A DNA stretch of 64,000 bases from Coffea arabica (Eukaryota; Streptophyta; Magnoliopsida; Gentianales; Rubiaceae), in the NCBI RefSeq assembly GCF_036785885.1, contig NC_092312.1, positions 10,930,001 to 10,994,000 on the forward strand, in the 5' to 3' direction. Each line of letters opens with the position of its first letter. Within the stretch, counting starts at the first letter, position 1. Positions 35,041 through 47,508 of the stretch are shown one piece after another. A program made the position numbers and the translations under genes. The notes beneath the pieces were generated by a model. The model had not been told where the DNA came from, made no database searches, and saw nothing but the letters and a program-made list of their open reading frames with translations.

Positions 35041-36756
35041 AATACACTAGAAATGTTTCATCTATTTATTTATTCGGTCAAGTTATTTTTAAGAAACTTA
35101 CATTTTTTCTGTTTTTTATATGTTTTTACTTGATATTACACCCAAGAACATTCATTGCTTCAGTCTTTGCCGTCAAATTCAGCACAGCCAAGTTAATTGT
35201 TGTCTGCAGAATGCTTCCATTCATAAGGTAGGATTACTTTGTCATTTAGCATCTTCTTCATTGCATTCTTATAGATGTATGCATTTCATAGTGGTTCTTG
35301 ATATAGTTATGTGCATCAAAGCATGGTATTTGATTTATCTGAATTATTCATCCATATTTTGCCAATACAAGTTTGAAAGTCTTGTACAGTCGTCCAAAAG
35401 CAGAACTTTAAGAGGGCTTGAAATAGTGCATATACAACTCAGGAACTAACAAGATTTTTGTGGTAGCAAAAGTGCACGAAGTGTCCCATGATGTCTTCTT
35501 TCCTTTCCTATATTGGGACTCTATTCATTTGGTGCATATTGCATGAAAGATGTTAGAACATGATTAACAAACCACAGTTGTCTAGTCCAATATGTGAAAG
35601 ACTAGTTCTTTTATTTATCACCTCCCTTTTCTGGTGTCTCAAGATTAACATGGATGACAATTGCTTCTTAGGCATATAGATCTTGTAATTTTTTGATAGC
35701 TTTATACATTCTTTGAAAGAATTTCATAAAGGAATTCATATCCTAAATAACAGTAGGTGCTTTTATGGAATCTTTCACAAGTGAAAGAACAAAGAGGTGA
35801 AGGGAGAAATAGAAGGGCTTTTGTGAGAATTGCATCCTTGTTGTAAGACAAGGAAATGGAGCCTTATCTCTGGTCTATTCCGTACAGTGGTTGCCCTCCT
35901 TATATCTTGAGAAAAAGCAAATCTCATTTGCAAGGGGAGCAATTCCACATTTTCTTGTGAAACTAATACATTAGATTAATGGCCAGCTGCAAGAATATAT
36001 GATTGGGAACCTATGCAGCTCCCTGAGTGTTTGCCATGGAATGCACAGAGTTATAAAGAAATAACAAAGTTAAGTTGGTGAATCACTGCACTTCATTAGG
36101 TCGTATAATGATGAAAAGATTGGTGACTTTTGGATTCTGCTAGATTCTTTACTTTTGTTTCATTGGGTGTCATTTACTGAATAATAGTAATTAGTGGAAA
36201 TCTGATGGGTATGTTAATTGATCAAAATTGAGAAGTTTTTAGTTTTCCATTCACTTGGGGAAAAATCACTGAGCTCATCTTATAAAACCTTGAATGCTTT
36301 TCTCTTTTCTAAATTGACATTGTAGCTTTTCCTACTCAACTGCTCTGCCGGAGCATTCTGACATTGTTCATGGGACTGTTATTAGGTGGGGTTCTCGAAA
36401 GATCTTTGTGATTTGATAGTCATGTGCTCTGGGGAACTTGTTGAAGTTGGGGTTGAATCAAGTCAACTTGGTTTTCACTGCTTAGTTCTTGATACTTCAA
36501 TATTTTGGAAAAGGTAACTCTATCTAAATGCAATCCTGGAATATTTAGGGGCTTCCATGTCTTTCATTTTCTTTTCATGCTCAATTTGCTTTTGCCTTGG
36601 TATGGAAACCTACCTAGTGATAGCTATTAATCTCAGATACACCCTAGCATTAATAAGAAGGGAATGAAAATGCCTTCGTTTTTGTTATTTTTCTTGCATA
36701 ACGACCAAAACATGATCTTTTATAATGGGATTTGGATTACAGCATTCACCTCCTAC

Positions 36757-36791
<35 letters not shown>

Positions 36792-39700
36792 ATCCATCTT
36801 TACTAGTTTGGCAGTTTTTTAGAAATCTGCCGAAACAGTCTACCACATTTGGATCATAGCCTTGAAAATTAGAAATCTCTTGCTGACAAGGAAACGGCAC
36901 AAAGGTGAAATCTTACTTTTTATTCTTCTCTGAATTAGGATAATCAAGTTCTGGCTTTGTTCTTAGAATTGAAACCCTTATTTAGTTGATCATGATGATT
37001 AATTTTCAAACCTAAATTATACGATTCAACTCTGAAGGAAACACAGTTTGTGATATTCTGCTTGATCTAATAAGTTTTAATCACTGCTTCATTTGTTGAA
37101 GCCATTATATATATTGGGCCTGTGTCCTTCTCTGTAGGATTGCTGGTATTGTTTCTTCCTTATTTGGGTCTAGGTAGAGGTGGCAAAATGGACAATCGGT
37201 TAGTTAATGGTTTTACTTGAATTATGGATGAAATTAATCCAATTCAATTACAACCAATTAGAAAATGGATCTAAATGGATTGGATCCGGATGGATAAAAT
37301 AAAACTATCATCCATCCAATTCTGCATTTAATTCTCCTACAACTAAAATTATTCATTTTTCTCCAGCCATACACATTTAGATATCTTTAGTTTTTCTCAG
37401 TCATGTGCTCCATATCATTTCCACATGCAGCTTCTGTTTTAGTCCCAAGTCAAGCTAGGTTCCAGTTACTCAAACCTGGCTGAGTGTGATCCTCTCCCTG
37501 TTTGTGAACCGAGCCACCCACAAACTTGAGCCTCTATTTTGTTTATTTAGCTCTTTGCTTCTCTTTCACCGAGTCAAACTCAACTCAACTCACCACTTTC
37601 TCTTGCCACTTGCAGGTTGTTACCATTATGCCTCTTTCTTCTTTCTGTTTTGCATGTTTGGCTATGATTTAATTTCTGATTCACCCCTTTGAGAGATCTT
37701 CTTGTACTTGTATTGCGGCATATGGAAATGACCAAATCCAAACACTTTTTCAAGTGGGTCATAAACCCGACTCAATTCAAGTTAACTTTGCATTTCCCCA
37801 AGTGATTACACTCAAGTTTTGCAACTTACAAGCTTCGAATAGCCTCAACTCCACACTTATCATCCTCAACAACACTAATATCGTACCCAAGTTGACTTAA
37901 AAACTTGACCTGATTAATTCCTCAATTGGACTTCAAAACCATCACAAACACAAAATTCAGATATAAAAGCTTAGCAAAGTCATGTACACGGTTTTAGTGG
38001 CCAAAAGAGCAGCAATGGAGACTCTCCCATAGGTGGAATTAGAATTTCAAAGATTCGGGTTTCCAAATGGGTTGAATGGCTAAAATTTAAGCAATATATT
38101 TTGTGGTTATTACATGTTTGAGTGTGTGGGTTAGTTATCATTTGAGTGTGAATGTGTGTGCCAGCATGGCTGTACAGCAAGGCTTTTGTGCTCATATTGG
38201 GTTTGTTTTTTGGATTATTGGTTTTACATGGATGACATGGATAATCCATTTAAATCCACAAGCTTAGGTGGATTTAAATGGTTATCCATTTAAAACCATC
38301 AAAAATTTCTTACTCATCCAAATCCATTAAAGCTAGGATTAATTGGATGGATAATTGGATATGGATCCAAATTGCCACTTCTAGGCCAAGGAATGTTGTC
38401 AATTTGCATAGAGTGACAAATGCAGAAAGATTAAAATTTGCAGAACTTTTGCAAACTCCAAATACATAATTCATGTGCCATACTTTGTGCAGTTAGATAC
38501 TTATTTTATTGTGAAATGGCTGTTTTGTTCACAATGAAGAGCCTACAATATTTCCACCACCAGTTTATCAAGTTTGTGGGCATCCCTCCTGTCATCAATT
38601 GCAGCTGTTGAATTTGGAAGTCAAGGATCTCTTGTTCTTTTGACTACTTGCTAGTTGAACAACTTTAGGTTGACTCTCATTTTAGTTTCACTTCATTTGC
38701 CATGTAAATTAGGAAATATGAACTCCATCAGGTGGCTCAACAAGCTTCTAACATTGAGGATCTAACGCAAGTCATCCGCACATCACTATCAGTCATGTTG
38801 AAGCAGTGGAATGATGCCATGCATACATTCCATGAGAAATTTAACTCTATATCTTCCCTGATTGCCGATCACGGTAACTATTTAATGAAGTCAATGGTTT
38901 TCAGTTCTCATTCTTAGACACTTACTGTAATGCAACTATTCGAATATAGGACTGGACTCGACCCCTCAAGAGGAGTTTCTAAGCCTTTTAGGTGGTGCTA
39001 GGACAAGTCCACCCCTTCATCAATTTTTAGTCAATGCTCTTGGAGAAGTGGTATGTCTCGTTTGAGAAAATGTTAACACAAGGCTTGTGATTCAAAGTCA
39101 TTGCTAAGTTTTTTTTAGTTTGCAGGGTCTCAAGCGGATGGTGAAAGTGGTTTGTGGTGCTGGAAAGGATCTTCAGCTGATTGTTCTTGATCATCTACAG
39201 GTGCACTTCATGCATTTTATGTTTGCCTAAGTAGAAACTGTCAACTTAATTTTGAGTTGGCTACCAATAATTGGTCGTGGAGTTTTTATTTTTTAAGCGC
39301 TTTATTCTGATTATTCTTCTAAAGTTTCTAAGAATAGTTCTTCCTTGAAATGCACGTAACCATGAGGCCAACACCTAAAGAATAGTTTTTTTTATCTGAC
39401 TTATTGATGCAGCAATATCTACATGTTTCTTTTTTTTTCTTTTGACTTTTTTAAAGTTACTCATTTGACTGCTGAAGCTAACCTCTGCATAAAGTGGGAA
39501 AGCAAAAATCCACATTTGGCAAATAGTTTGTAGCTGTTTAGGGTTAAAAACAAAAAATCCTCCTGTGATATATCTAATACACAGAAAAGCCCCCTGTGGT
39601 TTCAAAACATACAAAACCACACCTCATGTTTTGAACAAAATTGTAAACTAACAGAATTCGTTAAATTTAACGAAATCTGATAAATTTAATGGAAAACTTA

Positions 39701-42700
39701 GCAGAATCCGGTAAATTTAATGGTAAACTTAACGGAATCTGGTAAGTTTAATGGCCTAGACCGTCATTTTTGTTAAGTTTAACGAATTCTGTTAGTTTAC
39801 AATTTAGTTCTAAATATGAGGTGTCGTTTTGTATGTTTTGAAACTACGGGGGGCTTTTTTGTGTATTAGGTATACCAGAGGGGGTTTTTTTGTTTTTAAC
39901 CCAGTTATTTATCATTGTAGATATATAACTTCCCTTGATATTTATTTAGCCTTGTTTTGGTTTAAAGTGTGCTCCATAGATTATTGTATTTTTGCAAAGG
40001 GTTTTAAAAATAATTTAAAGGTCTATGGCCATATTCTCCAGCCGGCTGCAGAAATTATAGGCTTTAGAATGGGAGAGCTTAGAGGCCTTTCAAGATGGCG
40101 TGCACGTTATCAAAGTATTGGTTTAGAAGAGAAATTGATTGAGAATGCTGCAGAAAAAGCTGGCATGTTCCTTGTACAAGTTGAACGATTTATGAAAATC
40201 CTATCTTCTGTGGTGCAGCAGGTATGTTGCAGTTAATTGCTGTTTCTGTCTTCTCACTATAGATCTTAACTTTTTCATGTGCAATAAGTTTTCTACCCTT
40301 TAAAAAATGTACTTGTTGATGCCACTTTTCTGCCTTCTCAACCATGCACTCGTTGCAGCTAACTTTTTCTTTCAGTTTTCTAATTTCTTCAGCTGGCTGC
40401 TGAAATCATTTAAGATTCTAATGTCGGAACCCAGTGATCAGCTTCTACCCTTCAGTAGGTTTGGGTTTATATGATCTACAAATTGACTGATCTTCCTTTC
40501 TACATTGGTTTGAAGTTTTTCTTCTTCTTATATTTAGTTGCTTTTGACAGTGAACTCATCATCATATTCTTGAAATTTTTATACGATCAAGATCCCGTAA
40601 GGAAACTACTGGAGTTATCTGATGTTGAAAACCCTATTGAAGTTGACTTGTAAGTGTACTTTCAGGACATGATATTCTTGTATGATATAATATGTGACTT
40701 CCAATTTCTAGAGTCTGGTGCTTTGGTTTTCTAGTTTATGTTCTTTTCTATGACTTCCTCACATGAAATCCACACTTCAATAAATGTGGTTATTGTTGTT
40801 TTTCTCCATTTTTTCTGGTGTTTTGAAGGTTGAGTAGAAATCCAAACTCTTGTGTGTCCAAGCTGTAACATGATACAGAACATTGGTGGTTAATATGAAA
40901 GAATTAAAAGAGAAGTGTTCTGCAGTATTTACTTGGTTCATTAACATGGTTAATGAATCAGTTAGGTCATTCATCTGCTGATAAGTCATTTCAATTGGAG
41001 CCTTAGGAGTAATAGACAAAAGTTTGGGGATTTCCTTCGCAGAAACTGTCCCCAGTTTTTATGGTCAGTATTAATTGATATATAGTTAGTGATCCACCGC
41101 AGTTTGCTGATGGAGTTGGAATTCTGTAATTCTTCCTTTACCTATTAATCATAGAGAAGAAGAGACTCACGCCTCTGCTTCTTCCCCTGAGTAGGACATA
41201 GGAAAGAGGTGGGGTGACCAGTAATTTGCCCTGTTAAATGATTGCTGCAAACCAGACTCAAACTGAAATTTTCTTTTGTTCTCAATTATATATAGCATTG
41301 TGCACCTGCTTAGCAGACAGAGGTTATACTCCCTCCATCCTCCTTTAAGTCTGCTCAAATGTAATGTCACCTCTTCTGAAGTAGGAGCTTTGAAGCATAT
41401 ATTGTTTCTTCCCTTTTTATACTTTAAACACAATAAGTCAGTTGCACCACGTGTTCCGTCGTAGCCCTTAGATTTGAATTAATTGATTCAGTAGATCTTA
41501 CCTATTTCCAATTTTCTCTTTAATTTACTACATGGATTCCTTAGAACCTGTACACTTCCCATTAAGACAATCACTTCGGTACAAGTAGAGATCTGCTTTA
41601 GTTGCATGCTGATATATATGTCAGAAATGTGTAGGGATCTCTGAACTAGGAGAAAAAGGAGGACACAGCCCCTCAACCTCGATAATCAGTTAAGTTTTAA
41701 ATTTAGTGTCCATATAAAAATTACACCATTGACATGATGTTTCCGGGGCAATATCCCTACACCCCTTTCCTCACACTTCATATAAGAACTTTGCCATTTT
41801 TCTTTGAAATGCTAAATATTTGGGAATATATAGAAGTGTCTTAGGAAGATTGTTGAAACTGGCCAAGCTTCTGGTTCCCCATTAATTTGTGAGGGAAGAA
41901 AACACTTCCAGTTTCTTTACTCATAAATTTTGTCTATAAAAGCTGCAACTTTGTTGATAGTCCAGAATATTTGTTCTTTTTTATCCTAGATTAATTGATT
42001 GGTGGTACCCCCTCCCCCCCCTCTTTTGAGTGTACTTGTGAATTCTTTGATAAGTGCATCTTGTTTACTTTATATGCTGTCATCTTATTATATATCAGCT
42101 AAGTTCATCATTTTGGTTCTACAGGGAAACAATGCAAAGAATCAAAGAATTGGCACATTTTGGAGGATTTTCAGATTCTGAATACTTGAAAAGAACATTA
42201 GCAGAAGAATTTCAACTGATGGTGTGCTGGTAGATATTTTTCCCTTGCTTTGTCATTCTTTTGTACTACTATTGATATTGTATTAGAATCTTGGCATGTC
42301 CTGTTGCAATAACTGATAAAAATGTGTAGGTTTTTTATTTCCTTGTTTGAAAGTTTACTTGTTCCCCTCATCAGGCATCCATGAGGATGATGCATACAAT
42401 AACTAGGCTTGGTTGAACTAATCTGTATTTATGTATGGAAGAGGTAATCAGAATTCCTCTTATTAAAGGTGTCACTAGTACAGTAGAATGGTCAATACAC
42501 ATACCAAGTGGGTTTTCTTGGAGCTAACGTATCATATTTGTTCACATGAAATGTCTACTGCCATATTGAATACACTTTGCCGAGGACTGCATAATCCATT
42601 TGTTTGGACTTACCTACTTCAAAATGCCCTCCCCTGTCCCACCAAAATAAATAAATTAAAGATCTCTTCTATTTATTCTTTTCATCGTAGTTGAACTTTT

Positions 42701-45700
42701 GGGATTTAAATCTGTATACAGTTTAACAAATAGCAAGTTTGATAAATGAGCTCATTTATAGAATCTTCTTTTATTTCAGGCTCTGGGTCATTGTTGGCTA
42801 TCATTCTTTGTTTATTTTTTATTTTTCAATTATTGTCTGATAATCATCTCTATTTCCTCGACAAAATAATCTCTTGATTAGCAAGTATATTTGATTTGAC
42901 TTTCAATAAATTTTTCTTGGGAATATTTCATCCTCTTGATTGCAGCACATCTCCTGATTAATGAAATTACGTAACTAGCCCAGAGCCAGCACAAGACATT
43001 CATATTGGCCACTTCACAGTTCACAGGGAATTTTTTTTTTTTTGCTCGACTAATTCACTACCATTTCCATTTATATTCCAGGGTTATGCCTTAATTTTTT
43101 AAACAAGAATTTGTTGATACCATATCGCAGGCATAATGTTGTCATGTGCTCCATCTATTTAGAGCAATGTAGTTGCCCATTTAAGTGCACTTTTCTTACA
43201 TAGGATCTAAAGAATTTTGTTTTATTTGCAATTAACTTAATTATGTGGCTTCACAATTGCAGTTTCAATGAAGCTTTTGATGTGCCTTTTGCTACAATGT
43301 CCAAAAAGATCCTATGTAAGGATTTGTTTCCACTTTTTCCTTTGGAGTCTTTTCCAAGGGAGGTCTCCTCTAATATTGCTGCGTCGGTATCATATTACCA
43401 GGTAAGTTAGTTAAAATGAGCATACTGTCTAATTTGGAATAAAAAATTCAACATTGTCCCGATACAAAGTGGCTGCTTTTTACTTTTACAAATTCCAAGA
43501 GGTTGAATTGGCACTTATGTGAGATCCTTGAAACTTATTCAATTGTCTTGTACGGTTAGTTAGAGTGAGCATATGGTCTATTTTGATATATTGAATTCAA
43601 GATTAAACCTTTGAAGCAATTTATTTGAGGACAAATGATTTGATAAAGTATGCTAATCAATCACAAACTTGATTCACTTCACCTGGCAATGTGCTTGACT
43701 TTATGATATGGAGAAGTTGAGAGGTTATATGTACACCATATTCAGAAGCTTGAATAGAAATTTTTAAATCAATGTGACATAAAGAGGAACTTTGGTTTAT
43801 TCAGGGGGCTAAAGAGAGATAGAAAAGGACATAAAATTTTGCAAATTCTAATCCTGATGATGGAAGCAGATATTGGTTAAGGATGCAGTACACTTGGACA
43901 GAATAGGTGTAATTGGTGCTTGTGATTGATAGGAAATCTGATCAAAATAATGTGAAAATCTCAATGACAGAAAAGTTTCATGTATGTTGATCAAGTAACG
44001 TATAAATCTGTATCTATGTGTGGACATATATATTGCTACCAGTAAATGTAAGGGAACATTTGCTGATTCTTCTTGATTTCTTTCTATGTTTCATGCTGGA
44101 GTTGATTCTTTTTCTTCCACTTTCTAGGGTGCTTCAGATGCTGGCTCTAATCATGATACTTGCGGGCAGAGGATGACTGGTTACATGTTGTTCAAGATAC
44201 CTGATGAATCTTTTTCAGATATTTCAAACTGCATTGGCATAGCAAGGGGGCTTATTCATGATTTTGGCAATTCAGCAATGGGTCAACTCCCATTAGAAGC
44301 TGCACTTTTTTCTGTTCCTAATGGCTATACCTGTGTAGATCTTTCTCTATATAAAGTAAGTATCTGAAGTTCAAAATATTCATGGTTTCATATTGCCAGT
44401 CCTACTATTCCATCGAGCTTCTCTTATGTGATATATTTAATCTGAACAGGAAGGTCAGCTTGTTCTTTTGCTAAATGAAACAGTTACAACTTGCGAGAGC
44501 TCTGGGAATGCTTACCTGATGATCATTCAAGCATGTGACCTTCCATTTGTGCCTCTTTCAAGATCCACAAGTTTGAGCTCTTGGAGACTTGATCAACTTA
44601 CGGTACATATCTGGCTATCTTTCGTGCATAAGTTAAACATTTGACATAGATTAGTTGAGACTCTTCATGGTCGTAGCCTGATTAGAGTCATTTAGTTCTT
44701 TCCAAATGGGTTCTCTGTTTTTGAGTAGCATTCTATTGCTAGGAGCAGCACAAAATACAGCAACAATTTGATAATATGGACTTTTGACAAGTGTATTGAT
44801 TCATCAGTCTCTACCACCTTTTCACCTGTAGAATTTTAAAACCCAATCTTTCACCAATTAAATGTAAATTTAGAACTTCAAAGTGGTTGTGTTCTCAAGA
44901 CCACCGTCCCCTTTCTCTTGATCACATGCAGTGTGTTTGATTTGTAGCTTTTCTTCTAGGATTCTATTGTGAACTTACAGTTGGATAATGAAAGGGTTCG
45001 AGATATTCCTCACTGTGTGGTTGCTCCACTGGCAGTTAGTGGTGAGTCTTCTCATTTGTATCTGGTATGGTTGTTGGTTTTTCTGTGTACTTTATATCCT
45101 GTTATGAAGTGATTGTAGATCCACAGAATCACCTAATGCATCTTCAATAGACCAGCTAGGTCAATTAATTTTAAATGAAGCAAGGTTTTAGATCTCATTA
45201 TTTTTTAACTGCATTCGTATGCTTGCCCTTGCCTTTGCCTCCTGCGTCGGAGTGCAAATTTTGAAGGCACGTATGGTTAGTTGGTCATTGAAAACAATAA
45301 TATTTAGGGGTGTTTGGTAAATGGGTATGAGGGGCAGGAATGGGTATCAGCGATGTCATACAAGCATGGAAGCAGTATATATGTTATCGTACTGGGATAC
45401 ATAAAATGTTGTAAGAATAGACAACGAAGTGCATTTATGAGTTTGCAGTAATTAGACAGTTATTCAGCAGCTTTTTCTCTGGGTTTATTTTATATGCTTT
45501 ACATGTGCATGAAAAGAAAAACAATATTCAAGGGCATGTCTAAAATTATTGACATAATTATTAGCAAAATTTTACAAGCTATACCAGTAAATTTTGTATT
45601 ACGTTGTATTTAATATATGTCACAAATCATTTCTAACTATTGGATAAAACATTATAGCACACAGTACGAAAAAGGATACCAAATTTGTTTTTGTTTCATT

Positions 45701-46173
45701 CTGTAGTATTATTTTGCATTATTGGTTTCTTGTGTTAATTTCCATTAATGGGTCAACCACATTCGATATTGAGCTGAATGATTATCTTGTGCATTGTTTA
45801 ACTAGACTTTTGCGTTTTGGATATCAATCAAAACAAAATGCTGACGTTTAGCTCATATAATAGTTAATTGTTTCTTAGATTATTTGACCCAAAAAAAAAA
45901 GTTCACTGATTAAGGGAGTCTTATTGTCACTATTTAGATTTGTGAATAAACAATAGTACAATTATAAAGCCACGAGCTGTCTACGTGAAAGTAACTCGTC
46001 TATTGCATTTAGTAGCAGGATAGATTGTGCTGTTGAGAAACACTCTGGATTTGACATTTTTATATCTTGATTATTCAGCTTCAAGAGGTGTTGCTTGTGT
46101 CTTTGCTGCAAGAAAGCGTGCACTGGTTTACATTCTGGAGGAAGATGAAGATGAAGTGTCAAATTCAGAATGA
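30009..46173 (+). CDS. APC4: Anaphase-promoting complex subunit 4
   Basis: APC4 is a scaffold subunit of the APC/C ubiquitin ligase that drives mitotic exit. Nineteen exons: 30009-30080, 30204-30315, 30927-31018, 32956-33039, 34741-34980, 35147-35227, 36386-36513, 38713-38873, 38950-39050, 39126-39200, 40042-40221, 40376-40458, 40551-40649, 42125-42229, 43263-43401, 44128-44355, 44450-44602, 44960-45041, 46079-46173. They sum to 2310 nt, 769 residues, no stop. The N-terminal WD40-like part shows [54 protein letters not shown]. The middle holds the APC4 domain ([69 protein letters not shown]). The end is [15 protein letters not shown]. The exon 14 donor was chosen at 42230 because it alone keeps the frame into FNEAFDVPF. 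Large introns hold transposon-derived elements at 37.2-38.4 and 39.5-39.9 kb. The model looks intact. Confidence 0.95.
35008..35034. repeat. (TA)n microsatellite in APC4 intron 5
   Basis: An uninterrupted run of about 13 AT units, 28 bases after the splice donor. Confidence 0.95.
36760..36789. repeat. (CT)n microsatellite in APC4 intron 7
   Basis: About 15 CT units. Confidence 0.95.
37175..38383. mobile_element. Non-autonomous hAT-like element in APC4 intron 7
   Basis: It starts TAGAGGTGGCAAAATGGAC and ends TCCAAATTGCCACTTCTA; the right end reversed is TAGAAGTGGCAATTTGGA, so the ends are inverted repeats of hAT type. Subterminal parts are rich in GGATGGATAA and ATCCATTTAAATCCA words on both sides. 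Flanks GGTCTAGG and GGCCAAGG match at six of eight bases and may be an eroded 8-bp target duplication. The 1.2 kb interior has no transposase. Confidence 0.75.
39541..39902. mobile_element. Near-palindromic MITE in APC4 intron 10
   Basis: A 362-base element from GGGTTAAAAACAAAAAATCC to TTTTTTTGTTTTTAACCC. The two arms are inverted copies for well over 100 bases each (CAAAACATACAAAACCAC with its partner GTTTTGTATGTTTTG; GTAAACTAACAGAATTCGTT with AACGAATTCTGTTAGTTTAC). Flanks AGCTGTTTA and AGTTATTTA agree at seven of nine bases, which would suit an eroded 9-bp Mutator-type target duplication. Confidence 0.8.
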
Positions 46174-47508
46174 GCAACTTTATTCTACCATCCATCTTAA
46201 ATTTCTTCAATCCGTACATTTGAATTTTAATCTCCTGTTTTGTTGCCAGTGGGTTCTTTCCAGGAATCAGAGTGTATCTTTCAAGTCTGTAAGAGGCATT
46301 TAATGGAGATGTGCGGTGGTTTTATTTCTTGAGCAACATTCGTAGAACTGCAGTTTACATGAATACATTGGAGAATGCAAGGGTGAGGTGGTTTAATAGT
46401 CATACAATGTGCGTTTGTCTGTACATGAGTTTGCATGATGCATCTTTATCTGGAGTAGAATACACGATATTTCCATATGCACAGATACCAAATTTTTCCA
46501 TGCGAGGACATTTCTTATGGTAATGATTCTTCATGAACTATTATCCTTAGTAATCCAGCTAGCCAGTCACCTCTGGTAGAGAGCTGAAGTATCCGAATCT
46601 TGTGCCAAGTTGGTAAAGAGTATTGCTGCTTTTCCCCCCTCCCATGGCCAAAGAATCTATTCTATCTTCTAGGCCTCTGCATGATTTCATATGATGATGT
46701 GCGCATGATTACAACCCAGACTACAAGGCTGTGAATTTCGGTTACATCTGTAAATCTTCTTGAAGACTAACTCTCTATAACCATCCCCCAGAGAGGGGAA
46801 AAAAGGGCCCTCAAAATTATTCCCGTTTGGATTACTCTGCTTTGCTGGCTTAAGTATGGTTTCTCTCTATTTTCATGGGCGCTTAATCTTAACAATTTAT
46901 GATTTTTCCATGATTTGAAGTCTGAATTGGAACAAAAGTCAGATTTCTTACTGTTGCAGAACTTGAGATTCGTGATGCCATGAAGAAAGTTGGAATCAAC
47001 TTAATTTCAATTCTAAAGAGAGCCACTGGATATGCGAGCGATATTCACGTTTAGTACTTCCATTCATAAAGTTACAAAAAATAACGTGTGTGTGGATAAG
47101 AAATTATTTGGAATAAGTTTTTGAAAAAAAAATACTATAACACTTTTTTAATGTGATATACGTCAGATAAAAAGATGACTGAAAAATGTTTTAAAAAAAA
47201 CACACAACACTAGCATTTAAAAATAGGGAAACTTTGCCTGCTTCTACACTGTTAGGCCAAGGAGGAGAAAACTCGCATCCTTCCAAAGAGGTTAACGTGC
47301 CAGTAAAATTTGGAATAGCTTCAGCTCAGGACAATGCACCATGGTGCTCTACAAGCAGCAACTGTACATTTAGATGGGCTTCCCTAAATCCAGAAGAAGT
47401 GCAGCTGCTATAGAACCGTTAACCAGACTCAACTGTAAGGCAGCTGCTAAACTCATGATAAAGAAGCCTCAGTGCCAAAATCAACCGGTTTCATTTGGAA
47501 AGGAGACC
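46174..47508. other. Region between convergent APC4 and CBP60 genes
   Basis: Both 3' ends meet here. No gene is supported. At 47095-47215 (ACTATAACACTTTTTTAATG, GTCAGATAAAAAGATGACTG) there is a worn copy of the TTTGGAT-type MITE family seen at 53.8 and 56.5 kb. Confidence 0.5.

Noticed and set aside
39375-40236. Two mirror-image open frames with the same FLCIRY peptide
   Set aside because: They arise from the two arms of the palindromic MITE, and the plus one also runs into APC4 exon 11.
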